DNA of 64,000 nucleotides from Olsenella_L sp051876355 (GCA_051876355.1 JBJEHU010000037.1:62001-126000), one strand, 5' to 3'; numbered from the stretch's first letter, positions 42,424 to 51,307 are shown. Numbers and translations: made by a program. Notes: generated from the sequence alone by a model not told the origin.

Positions 42424-42730
42424 CTACATGCTCCCATCGTTCGGCATCTGCGCCGCAGCACAGATGCGCCTTCCTGCCGAAGCAGCAAGGCGAGATGTAT
42501 AGATGGGAACACTGTAGCCATCTCGCCTCGAAAACCCCTGCAGATTGCCGGAAATTATCTCAACTGTTACCAACTGTATCCTCCGGGCTAGCATTCTGCT
42601 TAACTTAATCTGCCCTTGGTTTTAGCCCATTCCGGCTCATATTCGGGCCGGTTCCGGAAACGGGGAGAATGGGCGGTTCCGCTTCGGGTAGAAATGATGC
42701 ATATGGTTCCGATCGAGGTAAGGAGCGGAC
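42424..42730. other. Gap between serC and the phasin-like gene
   Basis: A 307-bp gap with no gene. It holds the structured serC leader (minus strand, 42444-42527), a -10-like GATAAT on the minus strand (ATTATC at 42554-42559) with a weak -35, and on the plus side an inverted repeat GCCCATTC (42625-42632) / GAATGGGC (42667-42674) with an inner CGGC/GCCG stem, probably part of the phasin-like gene's leader. Confidence 0.45.
42444..42527 (-). promoter_or_regulatory. Structured leader upstream of serC
   Basis: On the minus strand three stem-loops occur in series: GGCGAGATG/CATCTCGCC (42527-42489, 9 bp, 21-base loop), CTGC-TTCG-GCAG with a canonical UUCG tetraloop (42485-42474), and GCATCTG/CAGATGC (42467-42444, 7 bp, 10-base loop). 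They end about 20 bases before the serC ATG. This may be a leader RNA; the first stem could also be a protein-binding dyad. Confidence 0.45.
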
Positions 42731-43090
42731 ATGTCCGAATTCGATGCATTCGATACTGCGCACAAGATCTTCCTGGCGGGCGTCGGCGCCGTCGCCACGG
42801 CGAGCGACAAGAGCTCGGAGATGCTCGATGAGCTCATCCGCAAGGGCGAGGAGACGGTGAAGCAGGGCCAGGCCCTGAACGAGGAGCTCAAGCACCGCAC
42901 GCGCGACGTCGTGGACGGCGTCTCCGACGGTGCCCTGAAGTCGAAGATCGATGCTATGTCCGACGACGAGCGCGACGCCTTCGTCCGCAAGGTCCAGGAG
43001 ATGGCAGATGCAGCCAAGGCATCGCATGTGAAGGTCGATGTCGACGTCGAGGATGCAGAGCCCGAGGACGCAGACAGCAAGACGGAGTAG
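42731..43090 (+). CDS. Phasin-like small acidic protein
   Basis: A 119-aa mostly helical protein. FDTAHKIFLAGVGAVATASDKSSEMLDELIRKGEE resembles the PhaF/PhaI-type phasin start (hydrophobic face, then charged helix), and the C-terminus is Asp/Glu-rich. Phasins coat polyhydroxyalkanoate granules, but such proteins also occur in bacteria without the polymer. TAAGGAG precedes the ATG. It lies three bases before the UbiB-like gene and is co-transcribed with it, so a membrane- or lipid-associated role with that kinase is inferred. Confidence 0.6.
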   Translation: MSEFDAFDTAHKIFLAGVGAVATASDKSSEMLDELIRKGEETVKQGQALNEELKHRTRDVVDGVSDGALKSKIDAMSDDERDAFVRKVQEMADAAKASHVKVDVDVEDAEPEDADSKTE

Positions 43091-43093
43091 AGC

Positions 43094-44836
43094 GTGGCAG
43101 ATTCCGGAAAAGCCGGAGAGAGCTCCAGGAAAAAGGATGAAGAGGCAGCCGCCGAGGGCGAAGATCTCTACGAGGGCATAAAGGATGCTGCCTTCGAAGA
43201 GACGATAGGCCTGCTCGGCGGCCGTCAGGGCGGATACGAGAGCGGCACGCGCGCATCGCGCAGGAAGCGCATGGGCGAGATTCTCGCCGTCGTGCGCAAG
43301 TACGATATCCTGCACGGCCTCACGCCCGTGACGCTCAGGAAGATGCTCGAAGAGCTTGGGCCCACCTTCGTGAAGGCAGGGCAGATTCTCTCGATGCGCT
43401 CGGAGATCCTGCCCGAGCCGTTCTGCCAGGAGCTCACGAAGCTCAGGGCCAACGTCGAGCCGATGGACCGCGATACGGTCCTCGCAGCGCTCAGGTCCGA
43501 ATACACGACCCCTATCGAGGACATCTTCGATGCAATCGACGATGTTCCTTTGGGCTCTGCCTCGATCGCGCAGGTCCACAAGGCCCGTCTCATCACGGGC
43601 GAGCTTGTCGCCGTCAAGGTCCAGCGCCCGCATGTGCAGGAAACGATGGCACAGGATATCGATATCATGCGCCGCCTTGCCCGCTATGCCTCCCGGTTCC
43701 TGCCCGATACGCAGGTCCTGGACCTCGGCTCTGTCATCGAGGAGCTCTGGCACTCGTTCCGCGAGGAGACGGACTTCCTCGTCGAAGCGAAGAACCTCGA
43801 GGAGTTCCGCCACAACAATGCCTCCGTGAAGTTCATCGGATGCCCGAAGCCCTATATGAAGTGGTGCACGCACCATGTCGTGGTGATGGACTACATAAGC
43901 GGCATTCCGATCTCGAACACGAAGCGTCTTGCCGAGGATGGCTACGACCTCTCCGAGATTGGCATGAAGCTCGTCGACAACTATGCGCAGCAGATGCTCG
44001 ACGATGGCTTCTTCCATGCCGATCCCCATCCCGGAAACATCATCATCTCCGGCGGCAAGATCGTCTACATCGACCTCGGCATCATGGGCAGGCTTTCGTC
44101 GCATGACAGAGATGCCACACGCGAGATGGTCTTTGCCGTGGCAGAGCGGAATTCGGCACGGCTCAAGAACGGGCTTCTCCGCTTTGCCGTCTCCGACACG
44201 AGCAAGGTCGACCATGCACAGCTCTTGGAGGACCTCGATGCGATCATCGAGGACTATGGTGCGGCCGATCTCGACGATCTCGATATCGCAGCGTTCATGA
44301 ACTCGCTCATAGCGATGGCAAGAAAGAGCGGGATAGAGCTTCCAGGCACCGTCACGATGCTTGCGAGGAGCTTGGTCACGCTCGAAGGCGTCGTGAACGA
44401 CTTCCTGCCGGGCGTCTCCATCATAGAGATCGTGAAGAACCACATCCGCGCGCATGAGACGCCATTAGACTTCGCGGAGAAGGAAGTCAAGTCCTATGCT
44501 CGCGAGACCGAGGCAGCGACGCACGGGCTCCTGCAGGCAGCCTCTGAGGCAGGCCTTGCCGCAAAGATGCTTACGCGTGGCCAGCTCAGGATGAAGCTCG
44601 ACTTCTCGGACACGTCGAGCCCGATCTCCGACCTTGCCGCTGCGGCAGACCGCCTGACGATGGGCATCGTCGTCGCCGGCCTCTTCATCGGCTCGTCGGT
44701 CATCTACTACGCCCGCATCCAGCCGGTCATCTTCGGCATCCCGATCATCGGCTTCGTGGGCTTCTTCCTCGCGCTCTTCCTCGGCCTCTGGATCGTCCGC
44801 AACATCATGAAGGAGCGCAAGCAGAACAGGCGCTGA
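43094..44836 (+). CDS. UbiB/AarF/ABC1-family atypical kinase-like protein
   Basis: A 580-aa protein of the UbiB/ABC1 family. The diagnostic KxGQ motif is in FVKAGQILSMR (about 96-106), the Ala-rich loop is PLGSASIAQVHKA, a kinase-type VKVQRP Lys follows, and the catalytic core reads HADPHPGN with DLGIMG as the metal loop. Two C-terminal helices (about 522-540 and 545-568) anchor it. Family members support isoprenoid quinone or lipid handling through ATPase activity. GTG 43094 has GGAG upstream and is coupled to the phasin-like gene. The N-terminal 40 residues are charged and not conserved. Confidence 0.9.
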   Translation: MADSGKAGESSRKKDEEAAAEGEDLYEGIKDAAFEETIGLLGGRQGGYESGTRASRRKRMGEILAVVRKYDILHGLTPVTLRKMLEELGPTFVKAGQILSMRSEILPEPFCQELTKLRANVEPMDRDTVLAALRSEYTTPIEDIFDAIDDVPLGSASIAQVHKARLITGELVAVKVQRPHVQETMAQDIDIMRRLARYASRFLPDTQVLDLGSVIEELWHSFREETDFLVEAKNLEEFRHNNASVKFIGCPKPYMKWCTHHVVVMDYISGIPISNTKRLAEDGYDLSEIGMKLVDNYAQQMLDDGFFHADPHPGNIIISGGKIVYIDLGIMGRLSSHDRDATREMVFAVAERNSARLKNGLLRFAVSDTSKVDHAQLLEDLDAIIEDYGAADLDDLDIAAFMNSLIAMARKSGIELPGTVTMLARSLVTLEGVVNDFLPGVSIIEIVKNHIRAHETPLDFAEKEVKSYARETEAATHGLLQAASEAGLAAKMLTRGQLRMKLDFSDTSSPISDLAAAADRLTMGIVVAGLFIGSSVIYYARIQPVIFGIPIIGFVGFFLALFLGLWIVRNIMKERKQNRR

Positions 44837-44858
44837 AGCATTCCCTGCAGAGACACGA

Positions 44859-44893
44859 GAACGGCGGCCCTCCGAGGAGAGCCGCCGTTCTTC
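44859..44893. terminator. Terminator between ubiB-like and rlpA-like genes
   Basis: GAACGGCGGC pairs with GCCGCCGTTC, with a further CTCC/GGAG-type pairing in the loop, followed by TTC; bidirectional. Confidence 0.82.
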
Positions 44894-44915
44894 ATGCCTT
44901 GATATGTCGTGCCGT

Positions 44916-46016
44916 CTAGCTCACGACGCGGTAGCCGACCGTGCCGACGCCGGAGAAGCCGAGGGCAGCAGCCACAGCAGGCTGCATGTCGATCTGGCGG
45001 TTGCCGGAGTAGGGGCCGCGATCGTTCACGACCGCAGTGACGGTCCTGCCGTTGTACGTGATCTCGATGATCGTGCCGAGCGGCATCGTCTTCATTGCGA
45101 CGCCCATGGACGTCGGCGTCAACGTATCGCCCGAGGCTGTCGTGCCATACATGAGGCCATCGCCCTCGCCGTACATCGATGCCTCGACGTACGTGTAGTC
45201 CGCAGCGGATGCGGAGCTCGAGGAGGAAGAAGACGAAGAGGAGGACGAGGACGAGGAGCTGGACGAAGAGCTCGAAGAGGAGCTCTGGGAGGACGTGCCC
45301 TGCTGCTGGGTCTGGGACGAGGTGTCCTGGGCCTGCGTCGTCGTCTGGGCAGAAGCATCGGAGGAACTGCTGTCCTGCGTCGCCTCCTGGATCTCCGTCA
45401 CCGTGGCATCCTGCTCACCCTTGGCCTGCTCTGCCTCATAGGCGGCCTGCTGGGCGGCAGCGTTCTCCATGGCCTTCTCCTTGGCGGCCTCGATGGCAGC
45501 GTTCGCGCTGTCATAGGCATCCTTGGCGGCCTGGACCTTCGCTTCCTCGTCAGACTTCTGCTGCGAGAGCTCGGCCTGCTTCTGCGTGAGCTCCTGCTGC
45601 GCCTCGACAAGGTCGTTCATATCGTTCGTCGCATTGCCCACGATGTGGTTCAGATACGCGAGCTGCGTGATGAAGTCATTGAACGTGTCTGCGGAGAGCA
45701 GAAGCGCCAGAAGGGAGTTCTGGTCCTGGTGAATCTTGTAGGACGTGGCGATAGCGTTCGAGGCATTTGCCTTGAGCTCGGGGAGCTCGTTTTCGATCTC
45801 CTCGATGCGTGCCTCGTTGTCATCTATCTGCTGCTGCAGGCTGTCCAGCTCCTGCTGGGCCTGGTCGTACTGCTCGCCGGCCTGGATGGCGGCATTCTGG
45901 AGCGCTTCGAGGTCGGTGTCCTCTGCCAGCGCAGCGACTGGCACCGAACTTGCCACGAGGGCAGCCGTGATGGCTGCTACAGCGGCATGGCGAAAAAATC
46001 GTGCAGGTGTTCGCAT
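44916..46016 (-). CDS. Secreted coiled-coil protein with poly-Ser linker and RlpA-like domain
   Basis: A 366-aa exported protein. Signal peptide: MRTPARFFRH, a hydrophobic stretch, then AALAED (cleavage near residue 31). Residues 33-200 form a coiled coil (EQYDQAQQELDSLQQQIDDNEARIEEIENELPEL region), like PcsB/CwlO-type N-domains that bind FtsEX. A Ser/Gln/Thr-rich linker ends in 24 consecutive serines. The C-terminal 90 residues are a double-psi beta-barrel of RlpA type: EASMYGEGDG, TASGDTLTP, TVTAVVNDRGPY. It probably acts on or near peptidoglycan. ATG 46016 is chosen because it begins the signal peptide. Confidence 0.85.
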   Translation of the reverse strand: MRTPARFFRHAAVAAITAALVASSVPVAALAEDTDLEALQNAAIQAGEQYDQAQQELDSLQQQIDDNEARIEEIENELPELKANASNAIATSYKIHQDQNSLLALLLSADTFNDFITQLAYLNHIVGNATNDMNDLVEAQQELTQKQAELSQQKSDEEAKVQAAKDAYDSANAAIEAAKEKAMENAAAQQAAYEAEQAKGEQDATVTEIQEATQDSSSSDASAQTTTQAQDTSSQTQQQGTSSQSSSSSSSSSSSSSSSSSSSSSSSSASAADYTYVEASMYGEGDGLMYGTTASGDTLTPTSMGVAMKTMPLGTIIEITYNGRTVTAVVNDRGPYSGNRQIDMQPAVAAALGFSGVGTVGYRVVS

Positions 46017-46183
46017 CTCTTCTAACCCATAATCGTCGGGGACCTTATCAGGTCCGTTTGCAGATCTGGAATTGGCTGATTGCGCAGTGCTTATTCTCGT
46101 CAATTCATGGTCTCTATGCTACACCCCGTGCCGACATGAATGGCGAATATCCAGCTAAAGGCCACAAGTTGCAATAATGGTGC

Positions 46184-46216
46184 CCGCCACATGCACAAAA
46201 TCATGCATATTGGCGG
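46184..46216. repeat. Imperfect inverted repeat downstream of aldo/keto reductase
   Basis: CCGCCA-C-ATGCA (46184-46195), an 8-base centre, TGCAT-AT-TGGCGG (46204-46216): eleven paired positions with one extra base. It lies between the aldo/keto reductase stop and the rlpA-like start, both on the minus strand. No T tract, so it is more likely a regulatory dyad than a terminator. Confidence 0.4.
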
Positions 46217-46268
46217 ACACATTATGCAAAACCCTATCAGAAAGCTAACAGAACCGGTTTCTGAGAGC

Positions 46269-47387
46269 CTATTCGAAGACGTCGGCCGCACGCTCGAGCC
46301 AGCTCATGCATTTGATCTGCTGGGGGCAGGCACGCTCGCACTGGCCGCAGTGGAGGCACGCAGAGGCAAGGGCGCCTTCCTTCGTCGCGTCAGCATATCC
46401 CTTCTGCGCGCGCTCGGTCTGGTTCCAGACAAGCTGGCGGTTGAGTGCAGAGAAGATTTCCGGGATATGGATATGCGCGGGGCAGCCTGGCGTGCAGTAG
46501 TGGCAGGCCGTGCACGGCACCTGCTCAATCTCTGCGAGCGCCTGCTGTGCACGCTTGATGGTCTGAAGCTCGTCTTCCGTGAGCGGCTTGAAGTGCTCCA
46601 TGTAGGAGATGTTGTCTTCCATCTGCTCCATGTTTGACATGCCGGAAAGCACCGTGATGATGCCATCAAGCGAGGCGGCAAAGCGGATGGCCCAGGACGC
46701 AAGGGAGGCATCGGGGTTCGCGTCGTGCAGGATCTTGGCGACCTGGGAAGGGGGAGCGGCGAGCGTGCCGCCCTTCACGGGCTCCATGACGACGATGGAC
46801 TTGCCATGTGCTCGGGCGACCTCGTAGTTTGCGCGGCTCGTGACGGACGGATTCTCCCAGTCGGCATAGTTGAGCTGGAGCTGCACGAAGTCGACTTCGG
46901 GATGCTTCGTCAGAAGCTCGTCCAGGAGCTCGGGCGTCGCATGGAACGAGAAGCCCATGTGCTTCACGAGGCCCTTCTCCTTCTGCTCGTGCACGAAGTC
47001 CCAGATGTGGTAGTCGTCGTACTTCTGGAAGTTCGAAGTCTGGAGGGCATGGAGCAGGTAGTAGTCGAAATACCCTGCCTGCGTGCGGTCAAGCGACGTC
47101 TGGAACTGCTTCTTGCAGCTGTCCTCGTCCGTGCATGCCATCCACGCATTGATCTTCGTCGCGAGCGTGTAGGAATCGCGCGGATGGCGCTCGACGAGAG
47201 CCTGCCTCGTCGCATCCTCGGAGCCTGTATAGACATAGGCCGTGTCGAAGTACGTGAGTCCTGCTGCGAGGAAGCGGTCGACCATCTTCTTCGTCATCTC
47301 GATGTCGATCGAGCCGTCCTCGAGCTTGGGAAGGCGCATGAGGCCGAAGCCGAGCTTCGGCACATCCTTTCCGAAATAGTCTGCCAT
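46269..47387 (-). CDS. Aldo/keto reductase with ferredoxin-type Fe-S domain
   Basis: A 372-aa oxidoreductase. The N-terminal aldo/keto reductase barrel has LGFGLMRLPKL, the catalytic set in YFDTAYVYTGSE (Asp, Tyr), TKINAW (Lys) and YYLLHAL (His). The C-terminus carries two cysteine groups, CTACHYCTPGCP (about 290-301) and CLHCGQCERACP (about 345-356), binding one or two [4Fe-4S] clusters. Such fusions are common in anaerobes and probably use ferredoxin or link to flavin carriers. GAGAGGA precedes ATG 47387. Single gene. Confidence 0.9.
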   Translation of the reverse strand: MADYFGKDVPKLGFGLMRLPKLEDGSIDIEMTKKMVDRFLAAGLTYFDTAYVYTGSEDATRQALVERHPRDSYTLATKINAWMACTDEDSCKKQFQTSLDRTQAGYFDYYLLHALQTSNFQKYDDYHIWDFVHEQKEKGLVKHMGFSFHATPELLDELLTKHPEVDFVQLQLNYADWENPSVTSRANYEVARAHGKSIVVMEPVKGGTLAAPPSQVAKILHDANPDASLASWAIRFAASLDGIITVLSGMSNMEQMEDNISYMEHFKPLTEDELQTIKRAQQALAEIEQVPCTACHYCTPGCPAHIHIPEIFSALNRQLVWNQTERAQKGYADATKEGALASACLHCGQCERACPQQIKCMSWLERAADVFE

Positions 47388-47446
47388 GAGAGATCCTCTC
47401 CTTGTCGTTTCCCCTGCATCCATGATATCAGGGGGCTGGGACGTCT

Positions 47447-47480
47447 AGAAAAAAGAGCCGGGCCAAAGGACCCGGCTCTT
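47447..47480 (-). terminator. Intrinsic terminator of the exporter operon
   Basis: On the minus strand AAGAGCCGGG, an 8-base loop, CCCGGCTCTT, then TTTT: a strong rho-independent terminator. Confidence 0.92.
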
Positions 47481-47505
47481 CCTGGAAATGCGGGCTGTGC
47501 GTGCC

Positions 47506-49443
47506 CTATTCGAGCTCGAAGGCTCCCGTGTAGAGCTGGTAGTACGTGCCCTTCTGGGCAATGAGCTCGTCATGCGTGCCATGCTCGATGATGCGGCCAT
47601 GGTCGAGGACGATGATCACATCGGAGTTCCTGACCGTCGAGAGGCGGTGGGCAATAACGAAGGTGGTGCGTCCCTGCATGAGGGCATCCATGCCGCGCTG
47701 GACGATCTGCTCCGTGCGGGTATCGATCGAAGACGTTGCCTCATCAAGGATCATGACGGGCGGATCTGCGACAGCAGCACGTGCGATCGAGAGGAGCTGG
47801 CGCTGGCCCTGCGAAAGCGATGCCGCGTTGTCGTGGAGCATCGTCTGGTAGCCCTCAGGAAGGCGCCTGATGAAGGAGTCGGCACCGGCGAGCTTTGCGG
47901 CTGCGATGCATTCGGCATCCGTCGCATCGAGCCTGCCGTAGCGGATGTTGTCCATGACCGTGCCGGTGAAGAGGTTCGTGTCCTGGAGGACCATGCCGAG
48001 GGACTGACGCAGGTCTGCCTTCTTGATCTTGTTGATGTTGATGTCGTCGTAGCGGATCTTGCCGTCGTCGATATCGTAGAAGCGGTTGATGAGGTTCGTG
48101 ATCGTCGTCTTGCCGGCACCGGTTGCGCCGACGAAGGCGACCTTCTGGCCGGGCTTCGCGTGGATCGTGACATCGTGGAGCACGATGTGCTCGGGCGTGT
48201 AGCCGAAGTCGACGTCGTAGAGGTCGACCTTGCCTTCGAGCTGCGTGTACGTCGTGGTTCCGTCCTCATGCGGATGCTTCCAGGCCCAGAGGTCCGTGCG
48301 CTCGGACGTCTCTTCGAGCGTGCCGTCCTCTGCGCGCTTCGCATTCACGAGCGTGACGTAGCCGTTGTCCTCTTCGGGCTTCTCGTCGAGAAGCGAGAAG
48401 ATGCGCTCGGCGCCTGCGAGGCCCATGACGACGAAGTTGATCTGCTGGGAGACCTGGCCGATGGAGCCGGCGAAGCGCTTCGTGAGGTTCAGGAACGGGA
48501 CGATGATGTCGATGCCCAGAGCCATGCCCGAGATCGAAGGGTTCGGGATGCCGGCCACGAGGAAGATGCAGCCGAAGAGGGCGACGATGACGTAGGCGAG
48601 GTTGCCCATGTTCATGAGGATGGGGCCAAGGGTGTTGCCGTAGATGTTGGCGTTCTTCGAAGCCTCGAAGAGCTGCTCGTTCACCTTGTCGAAGTCAGCC
48701 TCGGTCAGCTTCTCGTGCGTGAAGACCTTGATGACCTTCTGGCCGTTCATGGACTCCTCGGCAAAGCCTTCCTCGGCGGCAAGGGCACGCTGCTGTGCCA
48801 GGAAGAAGTGGGCAGAGCGGCCGCCGAGCACACGGACAAGGATGACCATGATGGCGACCATGGCAAGGACGACAAGCGTCAGGGGTACGGAGTACCAGAA
48901 CATGATGAAGGCGACGGAGACCATCGCGATGACCATCGTGAGCAGGTTCGGCAGCGACTGGCCGATGAACTGGCGCAGCGTATCGACATCGTTCGTGTAG
49001 TGGGACATGATGTCGCCGTGCTTGTTCGTGTCGAAATAGCGGATTGGGAGGTCCTCCATGTGGGAGAACATCTCGTTCCTGACCTTCATCATCGTGCCCT
49101 GGCAGATGACAGCGCCGAGCTGGGTCCAGGCGATGTTGCAGCCAAGGGCTGCGACGTAGCAGCCGATGAGGGTGAGCACGATGCGCAGGATCTGGGGCTG
49201 TGCTGCGGCCCAGTCGCCTGTGGCAAACGTGTCCTGGACGACGGCGATGGCCTGCTGCATGAAGATGGAAGGCACCGATGCGATGATGGCGGCAGCGATG
49301 ATGCAGATGATCTGGATCGTCACAAGGCCAGGATAGTAGTGGAAGATGAGACCCATGGTGCGGCGGAATGTCTTTCCTGGACGTGTTGCGCCGTGTCCGC
49401 GGCCGGCCGGGGCCTGCTTCTTCTGTGCGGCTTCTTCGCTCAT
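47506..49443 (-). CDS. ABC exporter half-transporter, second subunit
   Basis: A 645-aa half-transporter: six membrane helices (about 35-320) and an ATPase with Walker A GATGAGKTT, signature LSQGQ instead of LSGGQ, Walker B MILDEATSSID with its Glu intact, and the H-loop AHRLSTV. An insertion of about 40 residues (GTLEETSERTDLWAWKHPHED region) precedes the ATPase. With the upstream gene it would make a heterodimeric multidrug-type exporter, whose two ATP sites differ. ATG 49443 lies next to the upstream stop, with AAAGGAGG inside that gene. Last gene of the marR operon. Confidence 0.9.
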   Translation of the reverse strand: MSEEAAQKKQAPAGRGHGATRPGKTFRRTMGLIFHYYPGLVTIQIICIIAAAIIASVPSIFMQQAIAVVQDTFATGDWAAAQPQILRIVLTLIGCYVAALGCNIAWTQLGAVICQGTMMKVRNEMFSHMEDLPIRYFDTNKHGDIMSHYTNDVDTLRQFIGQSLPNLLTMVIAMVSVAFIMFWYSVPLTLVVLAMVAIMVILVRVLGGRSAHFFLAQQRALAAEEGFAEESMNGQKVIKVFTHEKLTEADFDKVNEQLFEASKNANIYGNTLGPILMNMGNLAYVIVALFGCIFLVAGIPNPSISGMALGIDIIVPFLNLTKRFAGSIGQVSQQINFVVMGLAGAERIFSLLDEKPEEDNGYVTLVNAKRAEDGTLEETSERTDLWAWKHPHEDGTTTYTQLEGKVDLYDVDFGYTPEHIVLHDVTIHAKPGQKVAFVGATGAGKTTITNLINRFYDIDDGKIRYDDININKIKKADLRQSLGMVLQDTNLFTGTVMDNIRYGRLDATDAECIAAAKLAGADSFIRRLPEGYQTMLHDNAASLSQGQRQLLSIARAAVADPPVMILDEATSSIDTRTEQIVQRGMDALMQGRTTFVIAHRLSTVRNSDVIIVLDHGRIIEHGTHDELIAQKGTYYQLYTGAFELE

Positions 49444-49444
49444 G

Positions 49445-51307
49445 CTAGGCCTCCTTTCCTGCATCGGCGCTCTTCTCGAGCGCGCTCATCTTCTCGTCGT
49501 GGGACTGCTTGTTCTGCGTCAGGTAGACCTCGCGGTAGATATCGTTTCTGCGCAGCAGTTCGTCGTGCGTGCCGATATCGTCGATCTGGCCGTCGCGCAT
49601 GACGACGATGCGGTCGGCGTCCTCGATCGAGGAAGTGCGCTGCGCGATGATGATCTTGGTCGTGCTCGGGATGAAGCTCCTGAAGCCCTGGCGGATGAGG
49701 CGATCGGTCTTCGTATCGACTGCGCTCGTCGAGTCGTCGAGGATGAGGACCTTCGGGTTCTTGAGGAGGGCACGCGCGATGCAGAGGCGCTGCTTCTGAC
49801 CACCGGACACGTTCGTGCCGCCCTGCTCGATATAGGTGTCGTACTTGTCAGGGAAGCGCTGGATGAACTCGTCTGCCTGCGCGAGCTTGCAGGCTTCGAT
49901 CATCTGCTCATCGGTCGCGTTCGGATTGCCCCACCTGAGGTTGTCCTTGATGGTGCCAGAGAACAGGACGTTCCTCTGAAGCACCACAGCGACCTCATTC
50001 CTGAGCGTGTCGAGGTCGTAATCGCGCACGTCGTGTCCACCGACCTTGACGGTGCCTTCCGTCGCATCGTAGAGGCGGCTGATGAGCTGGATCAGCGTCG
50101 ACTTCGAGGAGCCGGTGCCGCCGAGGATGCCGATGACCTCGCCGCTCTTGATGTGGAGGTCGATGTCGGTCAGCGCCATGCGGTCAGCCTTCTCGGAGTA
50201 CTCGAAGCTCACATGGTCGAAGTCGACAGAGCCATCGGGCACCTCCATGAGAGGATGCTCGGGGTTCGAAAGCGTCGGCTCTTCCTTGAGGACCTCGCAG
50301 ATACGCCTCGAAGATTCCTCTGCCATCGTGATCATAACAAAGACCATGGAGAACATCATGAGGCTCATGAGGAGCGAGAAGCCGTAGGTGATGAGGGCGG
50401 AAAGCTGGCCCACGCCCATGGCTTGCGCCTGAGAGGAGATGATGGCCTGGGAGCCGAAGTAGATGACGAAGGTGTAGATGATATCGACTGCCAGCGTCAT
50501 GAGCGGCGTGTTCCAGGCAAGGATGCGCTCGACATGCACGAAGTCATGGTAGAGCGTGCCGGAGGCATCGTCGAACTTCTGCTTCTCATAGTCCTCGCGC
50601 ACGTACGACTTGACGACACGGATGCCAGAGACGTTCTCCTCGACGGAGTCGTTCAGGCGGTCGTACTTGCGGAAGATGCGGCGGAAGATCGGCATGGCCG
50701 TCAGCGCGATCTTGAAGATGGCATAGCCGAGGAAGAAGGCGACGATCACATAGATGACAGCCATCGGGCCGCCGGAGATGAATGCCATGATGATCGAGAA
50801 GATGGCAAGCATTGGGCAGCGGATGGCCGTGCGGATGATCATCATGTAGGCCTGCTGGACGTTCGTGACATCCGTCGTGAGCCTCGTCACGAGCGAGCTC
50901 GTGGAGAAGCGGTCGATGTTCGCGAACGAGAAGCCCTGGATTTTGTGGAACAGGTCATGCCTCAGGTTCTTGGCAAGGCCCGTAGCGCCGATTGAGCAGG
51001 TCACGCCGGCCGCCGTGCCGAAAGCAAGCGATGCAAGGGCAAGGCAGATCAGGATGATAGCCGAAGGGACGATGTTTCCGAGCGGCTCTCCTGCGGCAAT
51101 CTGGTTGATGAGCTGTGCCGTGAAGAACGGGATGATGCACTCGATGATGGCCTCGCCGCTTACGAGCAGCGGCGTGTTCCAGGCATACTTGCGGTACTCG
51201 CGAAGCGATTGTGCCAGCGTATGGACGATCTCTCTCATGCCATACTCAGGAAGCGTGCTGTCAGTGCCTGCCTCCATAGCATTCTTGATGCTGCGGCTCA
51301 GTTTCAC
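49445..51307 (-). CDS. ABC exporter half-transporter, first subunit (degenerate ATP site)
   Basis: A 620-aa half-transporter with six membrane helices and an ATPase: Walker A GGTGSSKST, signature VSGGQKQRL, Walker B LILDDSTSAVD. The residue after the Walker B Asp is Asp rather than Glu, as in the non-hydrolysing site of heterodimeric exporters such as TM287/288-type pairs. GTG 51307 is chosen because it overlaps the marR stop by 4 bp (GTGA); a longer reading is embedded in marR. It works with the next gene; substrates are probably drugs or amphipathic toxins. Confidence 0.88.
   Translation of the reverse strand: MKLSRSIKNAMEAGTDSTLPEYGMREIVHTLAQSLREYRKYAWNTPLLVSGEAIIECIIPFFTAQLINQIAAGEPLGNIVPSAIILICLALASLAFGTAAGVTCSIGATGLAKNLRHDLFHKIQGFSFANIDRFSTSSLVTRLTTDVTNVQQAYMMIIRTAIRCPMLAIFSIIMAFISGGPMAVIYVIVAFFLGYAIFKIALTAMPIFRRIFRKYDRLNDSVEENVSGIRVVKSYVREDYEKQKFDDASGTLYHDFVHVERILAWNTPLMTLAVDIIYTFVIYFGSQAIISSQAQAMGVGQLSALITYGFSLLMSLMMFSMVFVMITMAEESSRRICEVLKEEPTLSNPEHPLMEVPDGSVDFDHVSFEYSEKADRMALTDIDLHIKSGEVIGILGGTGSSKSTLIQLISRLYDATEGTVKVGGHDVRDYDLDTLRNEVAVVLQRNVLFSGTIKDNLRWGNPNATDEQMIEACKLAQADEFIQRFPDKYDTYIEQGGTNVSGGQKQRLCIARALLKNPKVLILDDSTSAVDTKTDRLIRQGFRSFIPSTTKIIIAQRTSSIEDADRIVVMRDGQIDDIGTHDELLRRNDIYREVYLTQNKQSHDEKMSALEKSADAGKEA

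Noticed and set aside
45222..45296. The poly-Ser tract as a slippage microsatellite
   Set aside because: The 24 codons are an irregular mix of four serine codons, so the DNA is not a simple repeat.
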